The notes beneath the pieces are model-generated. The model made no database searches. It saw only the letters and a list, made by a program, of their open reading frames with translations, and was not told where the DNA came from. Below are positions 12,201 to 23,012 of a stretch of DNA of 64,000 nucleotides, piece by piece. Position numbers and translations under genes: made by a program. Source of the stretch: Tenebrio molitor (Eukaryota > Arthropoda > Insecta > Coleoptera > Tenebrionidae); NCBI RefSeq assembly GCF_963966145.1, contig NC_091052.1, positions 4,650,001-4,714,000 on the forward strand. The letters are read 5' to 3'. Position 1 is the first letter of the stretch. The number at the start of each line of letters is the position of its first letter.

Positions 12201-15200
12201 CGACAGTCAGGACGTCTGTTCGACACATTTGGTCGGTAGAAGAAGACGCGTGTCGGTCAGCGAAAACCAACAGATCATAACGTTGCCGTCAAAATGGCCA
12301 GGGGTCACGAGTTTGCGAGCTTTACTGGCACGAGAAAAAGACGAAGATACTCCACGTTTGACGGTTGTGTTGTGCGAAGCGTTCATAGCTACTTATCTGG
12401 CACTTGTTTTGTACGGTCTGAGTACTTGCGATTGCGTCATACTTTTCCACGTGACGGGACACGTTTTTGATCAAGAAGTGTGGGGTCGGTGAGTGTTTGT
12501 TATTTTTGTTTGCGACAAACGTGAAACTCCGATTTTAGCTTGTTCGGCGGAGGTATTAAAAAATTGCTCAGAACTGCGAGCATAACTGGGGGCAGCTCCA
12601 ACACAGCTGTGCAAGGAACGCAGAGTGCTCAAGGTACGCCCACAGAGGAGACCACAGGACCCGCCAATTGGTTGAATAAGCAGCGAGTAAGACTCAATAC
12701 AAAACTTTTGGGACATCAGCCTTCGCACATGAAGGAGGACAAGCCGACGTACAGAGAACAGTTTGTTCCTCCCGAGATGAGCATTTTAGCTTATTTGTTG
12801 ACCAAGGTCGGTATCGGACGATTTATGAAACATTTCATCATTGTGTTGTCTTTAGCCGGACGCCGGTCCGGATTGTGATGATGTGTCGAGCGACTCTGAA
12901 AGTGAAGACGAAGATGTTTTTGATATTCCCGCCCAAAATACCAGAATTGTAAATAACGAGCATTCCGATCCGAACTCTTTCTCGTGGTTGGTCTTGAGGA
13001 TGGCAATATTGAGAATTGTACAGACCCGGTTGAATGACTTCCTGTCGGTGGCAGGGTTGGAGGTTAACGAGTTACCAGTGGCCAGTCCTTTGATTCATTC
13101 TTGCTTGCGACGGTTAACCAACTGGCAGGAGAGCTTAAAAAAAGAGCTAGATTGTCGGCAGTCACCACCAGAATATATTCCTGGATGTTTCGTAGAAAAC
13201 ACCACCGGTCCACCTATCCAGAAATACAGGTCCTCTAGTGTTTTTTCTTTGTAAATTTGTCACGATTTTTTAAATTTCAGGCAACTATTAGAACCGCATA
13301 ACACTCCGTTCAATACTAAGAGCTCGGCGAGTACCGCTAGACGTTTGTGGATGTACTTGGTTCACCAAGAACCGGTACAAGACATATTTATAAGAGCCGT
13401 ATTCGGCAAACGCAGATCTCTGAGCGCCCTAGAAGATGAGTTACCTCATCCCGAACCCGCGACTCCGGAACCGGTACGAATTATTCACAAAGAGCAAGAC
13501 TCGATAGCGGCCTTCAGTCTAAATCAAGTGAGTTTAACTTCATCTGACTTTCGGAAAAGTAGTACAATATTGGCTCAGGTTAACTCTGGGTTAATTGTGG
13601 TCGCAACTCCGAGAGAATTGCAAGAAATGGACATATCTCTTTTGCTGGAGTTGCCAGCTTGGTTAGAGGACGAGTGCGAATTGGACATACTGAATTTGAC
13701 AAAGGAAGTGCCGGATCCGAGCGTTCCTCCGTTCTTGGTCATACAGAGCGCTGGTGACAAGACGAAGGAAACGCAACCGGGAAGTCCCCAGCCTGGTATC
13801 GCTAGTCAGAGCGGACGCGGTGCCAGTGTGGTAAGTTTGTCGCAAAATTATCGAAACAAGGTGTGCCACGTTTGACCTGTAAAATTACTAACATAAAAGT
13901 GTTTTCTTTTTTTGAAATCATTATTAAAATAACTTGGATTCGAGGGTAATCACATTAGTTACGTTGCTTCATGTGTGTTTTTTTGGTACTTTTCTGCCCG
14001 AAACAACATTGGAAAATCACCTAAATGAGACTTTTATGTACCTATGTGTGTAGATGAAGGGGCTAAGCTTCCCGGGCTGTCACGATGCCAATTTTGTCCA
14101 TCTCGTTCTGCTTCGGTCGGCGCACATGCTTCGACCGGTGTGTTTTCTAACACTGCTCTGTTAATGCTTGTTCCTGTGTTGTGGTTGTTGTTGCAAAAAA
14201 ATATAGTCGTTTGTTTTTATTGGACTCTCTAGTTTGTAGTGTTCGATGTCCGAATCGGTGACCTAATAGAATTGATTCGTGTTTTCGTTCTTATCGTGGT
14301 TGGAATATTTTTTCTGCTAGGTCATCAGTTCCAGTCGCTGATAACCCTTGCAACTAAATTTGCATCACGTATTTATATCGTTGTTTTTAATGCATGGTTT
14401 TCTGAATATTTTTTTTTTTTTAATTTTCGAAAGAAATTATGTATTTTTTCACAAATCTTGACGACGTCGGTATTTTCAAAAGGCGAAAAACATGTCTTTC
14501 TTGTGTAATTGTTGCGTTAGAATATTAGCTGAAATATGAAATTAGTGTTGGCGTTGAATGTCATTCGACGTCGTTGTTTTAAATTTTAATTGTTTTGACA
14601 GCTACCGGTAGAAACTGATCGTGACGATAAATGTGCACAGTGTGTCCATATTTTGACATCTTCATCATATGTTCACACTTTACAGGTGTTTCGATGTTGT
14701 AAAAATGTCTTCAAATACGCACGCATCCATGCTTAGAATAATTACTAGTTTTCCAAAATGCAGAGTCAAAATTGGTTTGATTTTTTCCGCTTCATTGGGA
14801 CACCTGTAGGTGCGAGGTTGCACTCAACATGGCAGTGATAGTTAAGTGGCTTTTTTTATTTGAGTCACTGAAAAAATTTGGCCCAATCACACAGCAAATA
14901 GGTACTTTCGCTAATTCAACGCATGTTAAAACGAAGGTTTCGCCAGAATGAATTCTAATATCGCATCTTCTGCTTAGGTATTAAAACATAAAATCGATGG
15001 AGTTAGGAGAATAAGCGCCCATCCTCTGCTTCCATTGTGTAAGTGTCTCTTTATGTGTCATCGCACCGTTGTTGTAATTATTATGGTTAGATCTAACCGG
15101 TGGACAAGACGGGTCTGTACAATTGTGGGAGTGGGGCCACCAACACCCAGTTGCGACGCCTAGGCCTCCAGGTACTTACGCCAAAGTCACAAGAGTGAGA

Positions 15201-16095
15201 TTCTCCCAGCACGGAAATAAATTTGGAGTCGCCGATTCAGACGGAAATCTCAGCTTATTCCAAGTGGGGCTCAGCACAAACGCGACGAGGCCCTTCTTTG
15301 TAAGATAACGTGTACCAGACACGCTCGCAATAACCGTTCGGTTGCAGACTCTCCAGTGTCACAATAAAGGCATCAGCGATTTCGTTTTCTTAGGATCGTG
15401 CAGTTTGTTGGCAACCGGTAGGTTGATTTTGAGTTAGCTTGCGACATTCTAACGGATTTTTCAGCGGGTCACAGTTCGGAAAGTAAAAATGTTTGCATCT
15501 GGGACTCGATTCTACCCCACGGAAAGGCCTTGGTGGTCGCGTTCACCTGTCACGACCAAGGATCGAGCAGTTTGGTATTTGCACCCCAACATCAAGTACT
15601 TATTTCTGCGGGAAAACGTGGGGACGTTTGTCTGATCGACGTCAGGTCGAAGGCGATACGGCATAAATTTACTGCGCACGAAAATGCCGTCAAATGTATA
15701 GCGATTGACCCGCACGAGGAATATTTCGCAACGGGATCCGCAGACGGGGACATCAAGGTAAAAAGAAAATCGGTTGTTGGTTGCATTCAAGGTTGTAAAC
15801 ACGTGATAGCAGATTTATTAGCTTTGCTGTTATTTTTAGTACGATATTAAAAAAAAAAATAGGATGATAATTCTGTGTTTGTGTACAGATATGGGGCGTT
15901 TCCGTGCCCAATGTTCTTTTGTCGTTGCCAACGGAACACGCGAGGAGCAGTTTCTTTAAAAATATTGGACAAGGAGTTACTCAGTTACACATCGATTCTC
16001 ACGCACGTTTATTCTCTTGCGGCGCCGACGGAAGTATGAAAGTACGCCAGCTGCCGGACAGGGAAAATTTGCTTGTACACCATAACCATCATTAA
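3287..16095 (+). CDS. Rbcn-3A: Rabconnectin-3 alpha / DmX-like WD40 protein
   Basis: A giant WD40 scaffold. Family knowledge: with Rbcn-3B it promotes assembly of the V-ATPase (the metazoan counterpart of the yeast RAVE factor Rav1), acting on endosomes, lysosomes and synaptic vesicles. Exons: 3287-3373, 3428-3625, 3680-3914, 4010-4156, 4687-4807, 4868-5050, 5119-5231, 5281-5458, 5512-5679, 5732-6227, 6278-7294, 7361-9138, 9885-10193, 10243-10529, 10582-11007, 11060-11422, 11476-11718, 11768-12024, 12073-12488, 12539-12806, 12856-13229, 13281-13830, 14054-14137, 14978-15038, 15091-15299, 15348-15417, 15465-15757, 15889-16095. Phases agree throughout, giving about 3,045 residues. The start MNLHQIVSGACN fits the family. 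An N-terminal WD40 region is followed by a Rav1-like core (GFCSELILWKVD; DPFLRSMAYW), an acidic stretch (SDSESEDED) and C-terminal WD40 repeats from about residue 2,770 (LTGGQDGSVQLWEWG). Most introns are about 50 bp. An alternative 84-nt exon may exist at 14602. Confidence 0.93.
4225..4550. repeat. Interspersed repeat C, copy 1, in an Rbcn-3A intron
   Basis: Fills most of the intron at 4157-4686. It holds an imperfect palindrome (ACAAC..TATGAAAGTCATAC against TACTTTCATAACGTGTTGT) and then about three tandem units of roughly 34 bp, each with a CTACGATTTTTCGTGTAAAAA core. A second copy with the same order of parts lies at 21129-22215. It has no coding capacity. Confidence 0.7.
14602..14685 (+). 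other. Possible additional or alternative exon of Rbcn-3A
   Basis: An open 28-codon block (starting LPVETDRDDKC) between an acceptor (TTGTTTTGACAG) and a donor (CAG|GTGTTT). It enters and leaves in phase 0, exactly like the 84-nt exon at 14054-14137 upstream, and both would splice between the exons ending at 13830 and starting at 14978. The two peptides have equal length and share a few aligned residues (A12, V15, H16, S22). It could be an alternative exon or simply an extra constitutive one; including both keeps the frame and gives about 3,073 residues. Confidence 0.5.
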
Positions 16096-16338
16096 TGTTT
16101 CGCCTAAAGAACAAATTATGTCGCTTTTTAGATAGTGTTTCAATAACTGCATTCTGATTATCATTAACTGATATTTTTATAGCTTGTTAACAAAATATTG
16201 ACTGTTGCATATGGTTCTCATTTATTTGTTGATTATTGTCGAAATTTCTATGATGTACCTATTTAATAATTGTTATTGTATGTGATGATAAAGTTTAGAA
16301 ACGAAGTATTGTGTATTTTAGATGTAATACCTACTTAG

Positions 16339-16344
16339 AATAAA
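16339..16344 (+). terminator. Poly(A) signal of Rbcn-3A
   Basis: AATAAA about 245 bp after the Rbcn-3A stop codon, followed by a GT-rich stretch (GTGTTTTATTTTT). It is the first clear signal downstream. Confidence 0.65.
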
Positions 16345-16379
16345 TATTTTGTTCGAAAAGTCCAACGTGTTTTATTTTT

Positions 16380-17220
16380 AATCGCATTGTATTTTATCGA
16401 CCGGTGGTTATGAATTATCTGTTTTTAACGATGGGTTTTGGATCAATTGTTATTTGAAGTTTATCTGAATGTCAGAACGTTGGATAAGTTGGCCAAAATT
16501 TACAACCAAAAACGTACGATCATTCCATAACAGTGTGATGATAAAAATTTCAACAAAAATAGCATGACGTACCATGCTGTAACAATAAAAGTCAATTATA
16601 TCATTACATAAGTACCATAACCCGTACGAGTACCTGCTTTGTTATGCATTAATTGATGTGCAGTTAAGAATTATTTTATATTCCCAAAATTTTCTAATAA
16701 GTCTTTTACTGCGATAATCATTGTTTATGTGTTTTCACAATCAACATACATGGGATTTTACTTATCTTCTAATTGACGCAGATTAAGCATTTCCATTGAT
16801 AACAATTACATAATTATTGATAACAAAAACACTAATTTTAAATACTTGACTCCAAATACTTCGTAAACTTAAACATAAATAATAAAAAGATAAGAGGGTC
16901 AAGAAATAGATGGAACTTTTTAAATCAATTACATATTTATATTTATTCACATATTTTTAATTTCTAAGCTTTTTGTGTTCTATCTATAATATTTAAGGTA
17001 CCTGAATCTTCCATGAGGACTGTTTTTTTTTTTTTCGTTTTAAGCTACTCTGAAATAAAACATGCTTGCAAAACACAAAACAGTTGGGCCAAAGTACCTA
17101 ATCATGAAAAATACAATAACACACATTGTCGATACAAAATAAAGCTCGGCACATTCAGTTTATAACAAAAATGAAACTGTTTTCCGGGTTTGTTAAAAAA
17201 TATTTAGAAGCAGTTGGTGA
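16380..17220. other. AT-rich spacer between Rbcn-3A and the first sorbitol dehydrogenase
   Basis: I see no gene and no clear repeat. The last part must include the upstream promoter region of the first sorbitol dehydrogenase gene. Confidence 0.5.
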
Positions 17221-17225
17221 GCAGA

Positions 17226-17232
17226 TATAAAA
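17226..17232 (+). promoter_or_regulatory. TATA box of the first sorbitol dehydrogenase
   Basis: TATAAAA about 80 bp before the start codon. An initiator-like TTCAGTG lies near 17267, slightly farther than the usual 30 bp, so the exact transcription start is uncertain. Confidence 0.6.
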
Positions 17233-17306
17233 GCAAGCAGGGTCACAAACAGAACATTTGTAAACATTCAGTGATTAAAGAACGTGGTTTTATAGCATTT
17301 TCTATA

Positions 17307-18750
17307 ATGGCACCCAATGATAATCTCACAGCTGTTTTACACGGTATTAACGACATGAGATTGGTAAGTAATCTAAATCGTTGAAAATTTTCTAAATTTG
17401 GGGTAGGTTAGAATTATTTAACAACGTAGTGTTTCTTATGTCCATTATTCAATGTGTGACTTGTTTAAAAATAGGAGCAAAGACCAATTCCCGTACCCAA
17501 AGCAAATCGTAAGTTAGACTACCAAAAACTGTTACTCTCGTTTTACATTCTGGTAAAATTTAGAGGTCCTACTAAGGATGGAAGTCGTCGGTATTTGTGG
17601 ATCCGACGTCCACTATTTGGTCAGCGGTAGAATCGGTCCTTTCGTCGTAAAAGGACCAATGGTCATCGGTTTGTACGCTCTCATGTCCTTTACGCTTACA
17701 ATCGTATTCTAAATTTAGGACACGAAGCGTCCGGAACCGTCCTCGAGGTGGGCAAAGACGTGAAAAATTTGAAACCAGGTGATCGCGTGGCCATCGAACC
17801 GGGAATAACTTGCCGTCTTTGTCCGGATTGTAAAAATGGAAACTATCATCTCTGCAGGGACATGATCTTTTGCGCGACGCCTCCAGTTGACGGAAACTTA
17901 ACCAGATACTACGTCCACGATGCGGACTTTTGCCACAAGTACAAATTCACCACTACACAGTGTTTTCATCAAATGAGAATTTGTTTTCAAGATTACCGGA
18001 CAACATGGATCTGGAAGAAGGTGCCCTCATGGAGCCTCTTTCGGTTGGAGTGCACGCTTGCAAAAGAGCTGGAGTTCGCGTCGGGTCTGTGGTTCTAGTT
18101 TTGGGCGCAGGGCCCATCGGGCTTGTGTCGATGCTAACCGCCAAAGCTATGGGCGCTTCGAAAGTCATAATCACGGACTTGGTGGACCATCGTTTGAAAA
18201 AAGCCAGAGAACTTGGTGCAGATTTTACTCTACGGATTGATAAAAGTATGACCGAGGACGACATTATTAAAACAATCAAAACACAATTAGGGCAGGATCC
18301 TACTGTTACCCTGGAGTGCACAGGAGCTGAGCAGTGTGTCAGGGTTGCTCTACAAGTAATGAGCTGACACGTGGGTTTTGACAATATTTTTTCCTTTCAA
18401 ACGTTTTAGGTGACGAGATCTGGAGGTGTTGTCATATTAGTCGGGTTAGGAAAATTTGAAATGACTGTACCTTTGGCAGGAGCTTTGGTTCGTGAAGTCA
18501 ACATTCGTGGAGTTTTTAGATACAATAACGAGTGAGGACGAGAATTGTTATTGTTATGTTTTGGTGAAATTAATTTTTTAGTTATCCCATTGCGATCGAA
18601 CTGGTGAAAACGGGAAAAGTCAACGTGAAACCCTTGGTTACTCATCATTATACCATTGAAGATACACTGAAAGCTTTCAATACTGCCAAGACGGGAGAAG
18701 GAAATCCTATAAAAGTCCTCATACACGCCAATCCCGACTGGAAACCGTGA
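17307..18750 (+). CDS. Sodh: Sorbitol dehydrogenase, paralog 1
   Basis: Zinc-dependent polyol dehydrogenase of the medium-chain superfamily. The family oxidises sorbitol to fructose with NAD+ in the cytosol (polyol pathway). Exons: 17307-17363, 17475-17508, 17564-17668, 17719-17938, 17992-18355, 18410-18531, 18582-18750, giving 356 residues, the usual length. Visible residues: catalytic zinc ligands Cys42 (GICGSDVHY), His67 and Glu68 (GHEASG), Glu153 (GALMEPLSVG); four structural-zinc cysteines 97, 100, 103 and 111; nucleotide-binding GAGPIG at 177-182; and the signature GVFRYNN near the C-terminus. It is the first of three tandem copies and lacks two introns present in the other two. A TATA box lies upstream and AATAAA about 40 bp after the stop. 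Confidence 0.93.
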
Positions 18751-19144
18751 TCGGCCTTGACTTTGTTGTATATCGTAAATTCATATAAAAATAAAATAAA
18801 TACCAGCATTAAATTTAATCCCACAAAAAATCTAGATAAGTACAAGTACAAATATTTTCCCAACTATTATATTAATCCGTAAAAAACTGAAATGTGTGCG
18901 TAATTACGTGTTGAAAGCAAATACATACTACAAAATTAAGTAACAAGACAAAAAAGCAAACGAAAGTGCATTGATGATATTTTATCAATGAAACTTCTAT
19001 TAATCTTAATCAACTCGCGGCAAGAAAGAGAAACAAGATCTTCGCATACGGTATCAGATTTTACACATTTTAGTATTTAACCTCCCTCCAGTTTCATTCC
19101 GGCCGTGCATTTTACTTACTGATATTACGTCAACACAATTTCAT

Positions 19145-19151
19145 TATAAAA
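19145..19151 (+). promoter_or_regulatory. TATA box of the second sorbitol dehydrogenase
   Basis: TATAAAA about 80 bp before the start codon, the same spacing as in paralog 1, which suggests the promoter was duplicated with the gene. Confidence 0.6.
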
Positions 19152-19231
19152 GCATATCAGTAACGTACAACAATTTAATATACGTTGTGGCTTATTAGAA
19201 GAGAGTGCTCATATCGCTTTATTTTATCAAA

Positions 19232-22200
19232 ATGGCAACAAAAGACAATTTAACAGCGGTTTTGTACGGCATCGAGGACATGCGATTGGTAAGTCGCGGA
19301 TAAAAATATGCAAAACCTAGTCAAACTGCACCGAATTTTGTAAAAAAAATGTTTGTTGCGTTCTAGGAGCAAAGACCAATTCCAGTACCGAAAGATCATC
19401 GTAAGTAGTCAGTTCTCGTATTGCATAATAAATAACAATATTATTGTTGTTTATTAACTGGTTGTTATTCATACTCTAGACAAACTATCAATAATATTGT
19501 TGATGTAGGTGTAAAGATAGCGCGCAGATTTATACAATGTTTTTTTTACATTACAGAGGTCCTCCTCAAAATGGAGTCGGTGGGGATATGCGGCTCAGAT
19601 GTCCACTATTTGGTCAGTGGAAGAATCGGGCCCTTCATCGTCGAAAAACCCATGATAATTGGTATTTTTCAATGTTACAACTTTATTTTACGTTGTGAAT
19701 TTATTATTTTAATGACTTTCTTATCGTGCCTCCAAAGATAAGATGCCTGAACCTAGCGTAACATTCTTACAGGTCACGAGGCCTCTGGGACCGTTCTCCA
19801 AGTCGGTAAAGACGTGAAATCTTTAAAACCTGGTAAACAAAGTCGTAAAATAGCGTAAACAATTCATTTCAATGCGGTTAATAGGTGACCGCGTTGCCAT
19901 CGAGCCGGGTGTGGGATGTCGCGTTTGTTCTTTCTGCAAAGAAGGCGACTACCATCTTTGTGCCGAGATGATCTTCTGTGCAACTCCCCCCGTTGATGGA
20001 AATTTGTCGAGATACTACGTTCACGATGCTGACTTTTGCTACAAGTATGCGCCGTCTTTAATTCAGTACAAACAAACAAAACCAAGGACGTTTCAATATG
20101 TCTAAATTTACAAATGCAAATATCACCAGTAGATTATTCTGACCGTTATTGCGACTGTTCAAATTCCATTATCATAATCTGAGAGCAGGTTTTGTATCTG
20201 TTGCTCTTATTTGCAGACTTCCCGACAACGTGAGCCTCGACGAGGGGGCTTTGATGGAGCCCCTCTCCGTAGGTGTTCACGCCTGTAAACGTGCCAACGT
20301 ACGTTTCGGAGATGTGGTACTAATTTTGGGAGCTGGCCCCATCGGTCTCGTGACTCTACTTTCAGCTAAAGCGATGGGAGCCACCAAAACTATAATCACA
20401 GGTACGACGAGTACTTTGAATTTTTTCTCGTTGAAATCATAAACCCTTCGTTAGATGTTGTCGAGGGCAGACTGAAAAAAGCCAAAGAAATCGGCGCAGA
20501 CTATACTTTGAAAATCGAGAAGAACATGTCGGAAGAACAGATTGTTAAGACAATTAAAGAGCTCTTGGGGGAAGACCCGAATATCAGTTTGGATTGCACT
20601 GGTGTGGAGCAGTGCGTCCGAGTTGCCCTGCAGGTAAAAAATTGTTGTTTATTTAACGAGTTCACGTGTACGGTTGGCTTAAAAAAAAAACGGGAACTGT
20701 CAGAAAAAGTTCTGTAAGATTTTATTAAATTTTTATAGTTTGAAACGGCCTTATAGAATTTAGGTTAAAAAACTGCACTTATGTGTCAGAAATACTACTG
20801 TCAAACAGACACAAATTGACATAAATTGACAAATTAAATTTTCAGTTCACATTAGGTCAAATTTCATTTCCCGTTTTTTTTTAAGCCAACTGTAAATTGG
20901 GTTCTTTATGGCATGAGTGGGCCAGTTTAAAACGCGACTGAAATGAGCGTTTTAAAGGCCCACGAACGAGTTGAATACGTTTTTTTGTTCAACGAGCCCT
21001 TTAAAGGCTCCAAATCGCTTAAAATCTTTAAAATTAGCTTGACGTTTCATTTTGACAATTTGTGACATTTATCAAAATGCGTTCACACAGGAGAACATTC
21101 TCAAAATTTTGACAGTGTCGAACAAAATTAGTTATTTGCACAACTACTTATGAAAGTCATACTTTTTTTTTCATGAATTTGCAGTTTGATTAACAAGGGC
21201 GTAGCCCGAGACTTTCATAACGTGTTGTACAGTTGCGGAATTAAAATTTCAGGCAGTATTGTCAATGTCATGATATAAATTCTAAAACAACCTTTACGTT
21301 AATAACCTTATTTTTTACTCTTGTCATGTTTTTGTCTTTTTGGCATTCAAAAATTATTATTTGTGGCATAATCACGGGTAGGCAACATATCAAAGCGATG
21401 ATTTAATTACACTCAGTGCAACTAACTGAAATCTTAAAATTCAAAATTGATTGGGTGACTGACAAAGAAAAGTTTAATTTTTGAATGTCAGTCATGATGA
21501 CAGTAGAAGGTGCTTTACAGAGATTTTATTGAAGTGATAGAAAAATAGTGCCCGCAGTTTTAATTCCGCAACTCTACACATTTTTTTTTTTTGCATATCG
21601 ATGTAAGATGAGAAATTTGGTCTAAAAGGATTTATGAAAAATTACAAAAACAAAAAATAGGTATGCTTTGACAATCATCTCCAAGGAAATTGAATAAAAC
21701 GATGCAAAAAAGTAGTATCCCTTTTTTTACTCCCACACTGTCAAAGTGTTTGCAAGTTGCCGCACTGTTGTTCTGAGATTATTAGTAATTTTTTATTTAA
21801 CGTTGGCGCAAAAGATTGAAATTTTCATTTTGGTTCATTTTCTTTCATTAAAAGTATTACTTACACGAAATGACTGAACAAGAAGAAGATATGAAACGTA
21901 AAAGAATACTTACTGCCAGAGAGAAGCGGGGTATTATTAATTATTGTGTGGAAAGAAGAGAATTAACTCCATTAACATAACCAAACTTTTCTTGTTGATG
22001 TTTTTATAACTAGATTTTGTGTACAGGCAATTGAAAAGGTATGTCACCATAGGTAGGTACACAAAAAAAATCAAAAATTTGACACTGACAGTGCGGGAGT
22101 ACGGATATACCTACTATAAACATACTTTCACTACGATTTTTCGTGTAAAAAAGTACTACTTTCACTACAATTTTTCGTGTAAAAAAGTGCCACTTTCATT

Positions 22201-22760
22201 ACGTTATGCAAAAAACATATTTTCCTCATCTTCGTGTCTAAAATTGTTTTACAGGCTACAAAAACTGGAGGAGTGGTCACACTAGTCGGGTTGGGTAAAT
22301 TTGAGATGAATCTGCCCTTGACCAGTGCCCTTATCCGGGAAGTAGACATAAGAGGCGTGTTTCGGTACAATAACGAGTAAGTGGTGGTTTTATTTTGGTT
22401 AGTACATTGTCATGTGAAGTTTGTTTTTGTCTTATCTAATCGATTTCGAGTGACTCTTCATAACATGTTTGCGGTGGTTTATGCTGTCGGGCAATTAAAG
22501 TCGGCACATTTGAAAACCCTGTCAACAACAATTAAGATCTGGAGGGTTTAAGCGATTTCAGAGTGTTTGTTTGATGTTAAAATATTTTCAGCTATCCAAC
22601 TGCCATCGAAATGGTTAAAACCGGGAAAGCAAATGTGAAAACGTTGATAACACACCACTACAAAATCGAGGATACTGTGAAAGCTTTCCATACTGCCAAA
22701 ACGGGAGAGGGGAATCCGATTAAGATCTTGATTCACGCCAGTGCTGACTGGAAACCATGA
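19232..22760 (+). CDS. Sodh: Sorbitol dehydrogenase, paralog 2
   Basis: Second tandem copy, 356 residues, with the same expected reaction as paralog 1. Exons: 19232-19288, 19367-19400, 19557-19661, 19773-19832, 19885-20044, 20217-20401, 20455-20633, 22255-22376, 22592-22760. All ligands are present: the GICGSDVHY cysteine, GHEASG, GALMEPLSVG, the four-cysteine lobe (CRVCSFCKEGDYHLC) and GAGPIG. The exon phases match paralog 1, but two extra introns are present (after 19832 and after 20401). Intron 7 (20634-22254) is inflated to 1.6 kb by stacked repeats. All visible residues suggest a working enzyme. Confidence 0.92.
20671..20892. mobile_element. MITE, family 1, copy 2
   Basis: Inverted ends CGGTTGGCTTAAAAAAAAAA and TTTTTAAGCCAACTG, with TA on both sides (20669-20670 and 20893-20894), so the target duplication is intact. 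It lies in intron 7 of paralog 2. The tip differs from copies 1 and 3 (GGCTTAAA against GGTTGCAAA). Confidence 0.8.
20893..21128 (-). repeat. Truncated fragment of element A, reversed
   Basis: On the minus strand this matches the left interior of element A copy 1 (about 1955-2140), including the shared GACGTTTC..TTTTGACAA and GAGAACATTCTCAAAATTTTGACAG stretches (reverse orientation). It has no element ends, so it is a fragment. It abuts the MITE at 20671-20892 on one side and repeat C on the other. Confidence 0.65.
21129..22215. repeat. Interspersed repeat C, copy 2, interrupted by a MITE
   Basis: Same order of parts as copy 1 at 4225-4550: TTATGAAAGTCATAC, then TTTCATAACGTGTTGTAC, then GCATATCGATGTAAG, then tandem TTTTTCGTGTAAAAAAGT units near 22134-22195. 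It is interrupted by a 345-bp MITE at 21230 and carries about 400 bp of extra sequence at 21650-22110 that copy 1 lacks. Confidence 0.7.
21230..21574. mobile_element. TA-flanked MITE inside repeat C
   Basis: Ends CAGTTGCGGAATTAAAA and TTTTAATTCCGCAACTC are near-perfect inverted repeats, with TA at both borders (21228-21229 and 21575-21576). Copy 1 of the repeat reads GTTGTACACA without interruption at this point, which gives the empty-site sequence. Non-autonomous and probably Tc1/mariner type. Confidence 0.8.
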
Positions 22761-23012
22761 TTTTTTTAATATTGTAATACATACTTACCTACTGGCTTTT
22801 TATGTCAGGTTAAAAAACATTCGATTATATTTTTGGAAAAAATACACTTGTTTTTTATTATTTTGTTTTGTCTTGTTTATGACGTAACCTTTGTCATTGT
22901 CAAAATTTGTAATTCCGCTGTGTGGCAAATTTAGATCAAAAAATTTTAGTACTAGAAATCAAAATATATGTCTACATGTGTTTTACGCTAGAACAAATTT
23001 GTCTTCAGAAAG

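Noticed and set aside
14741..14812. Further Rbcn-3A exon after the second 84-nt exon
   Set aside because: Open only with phase 2 at both ends, which does not fit the phase 0 neighbours; the other frames have stops.
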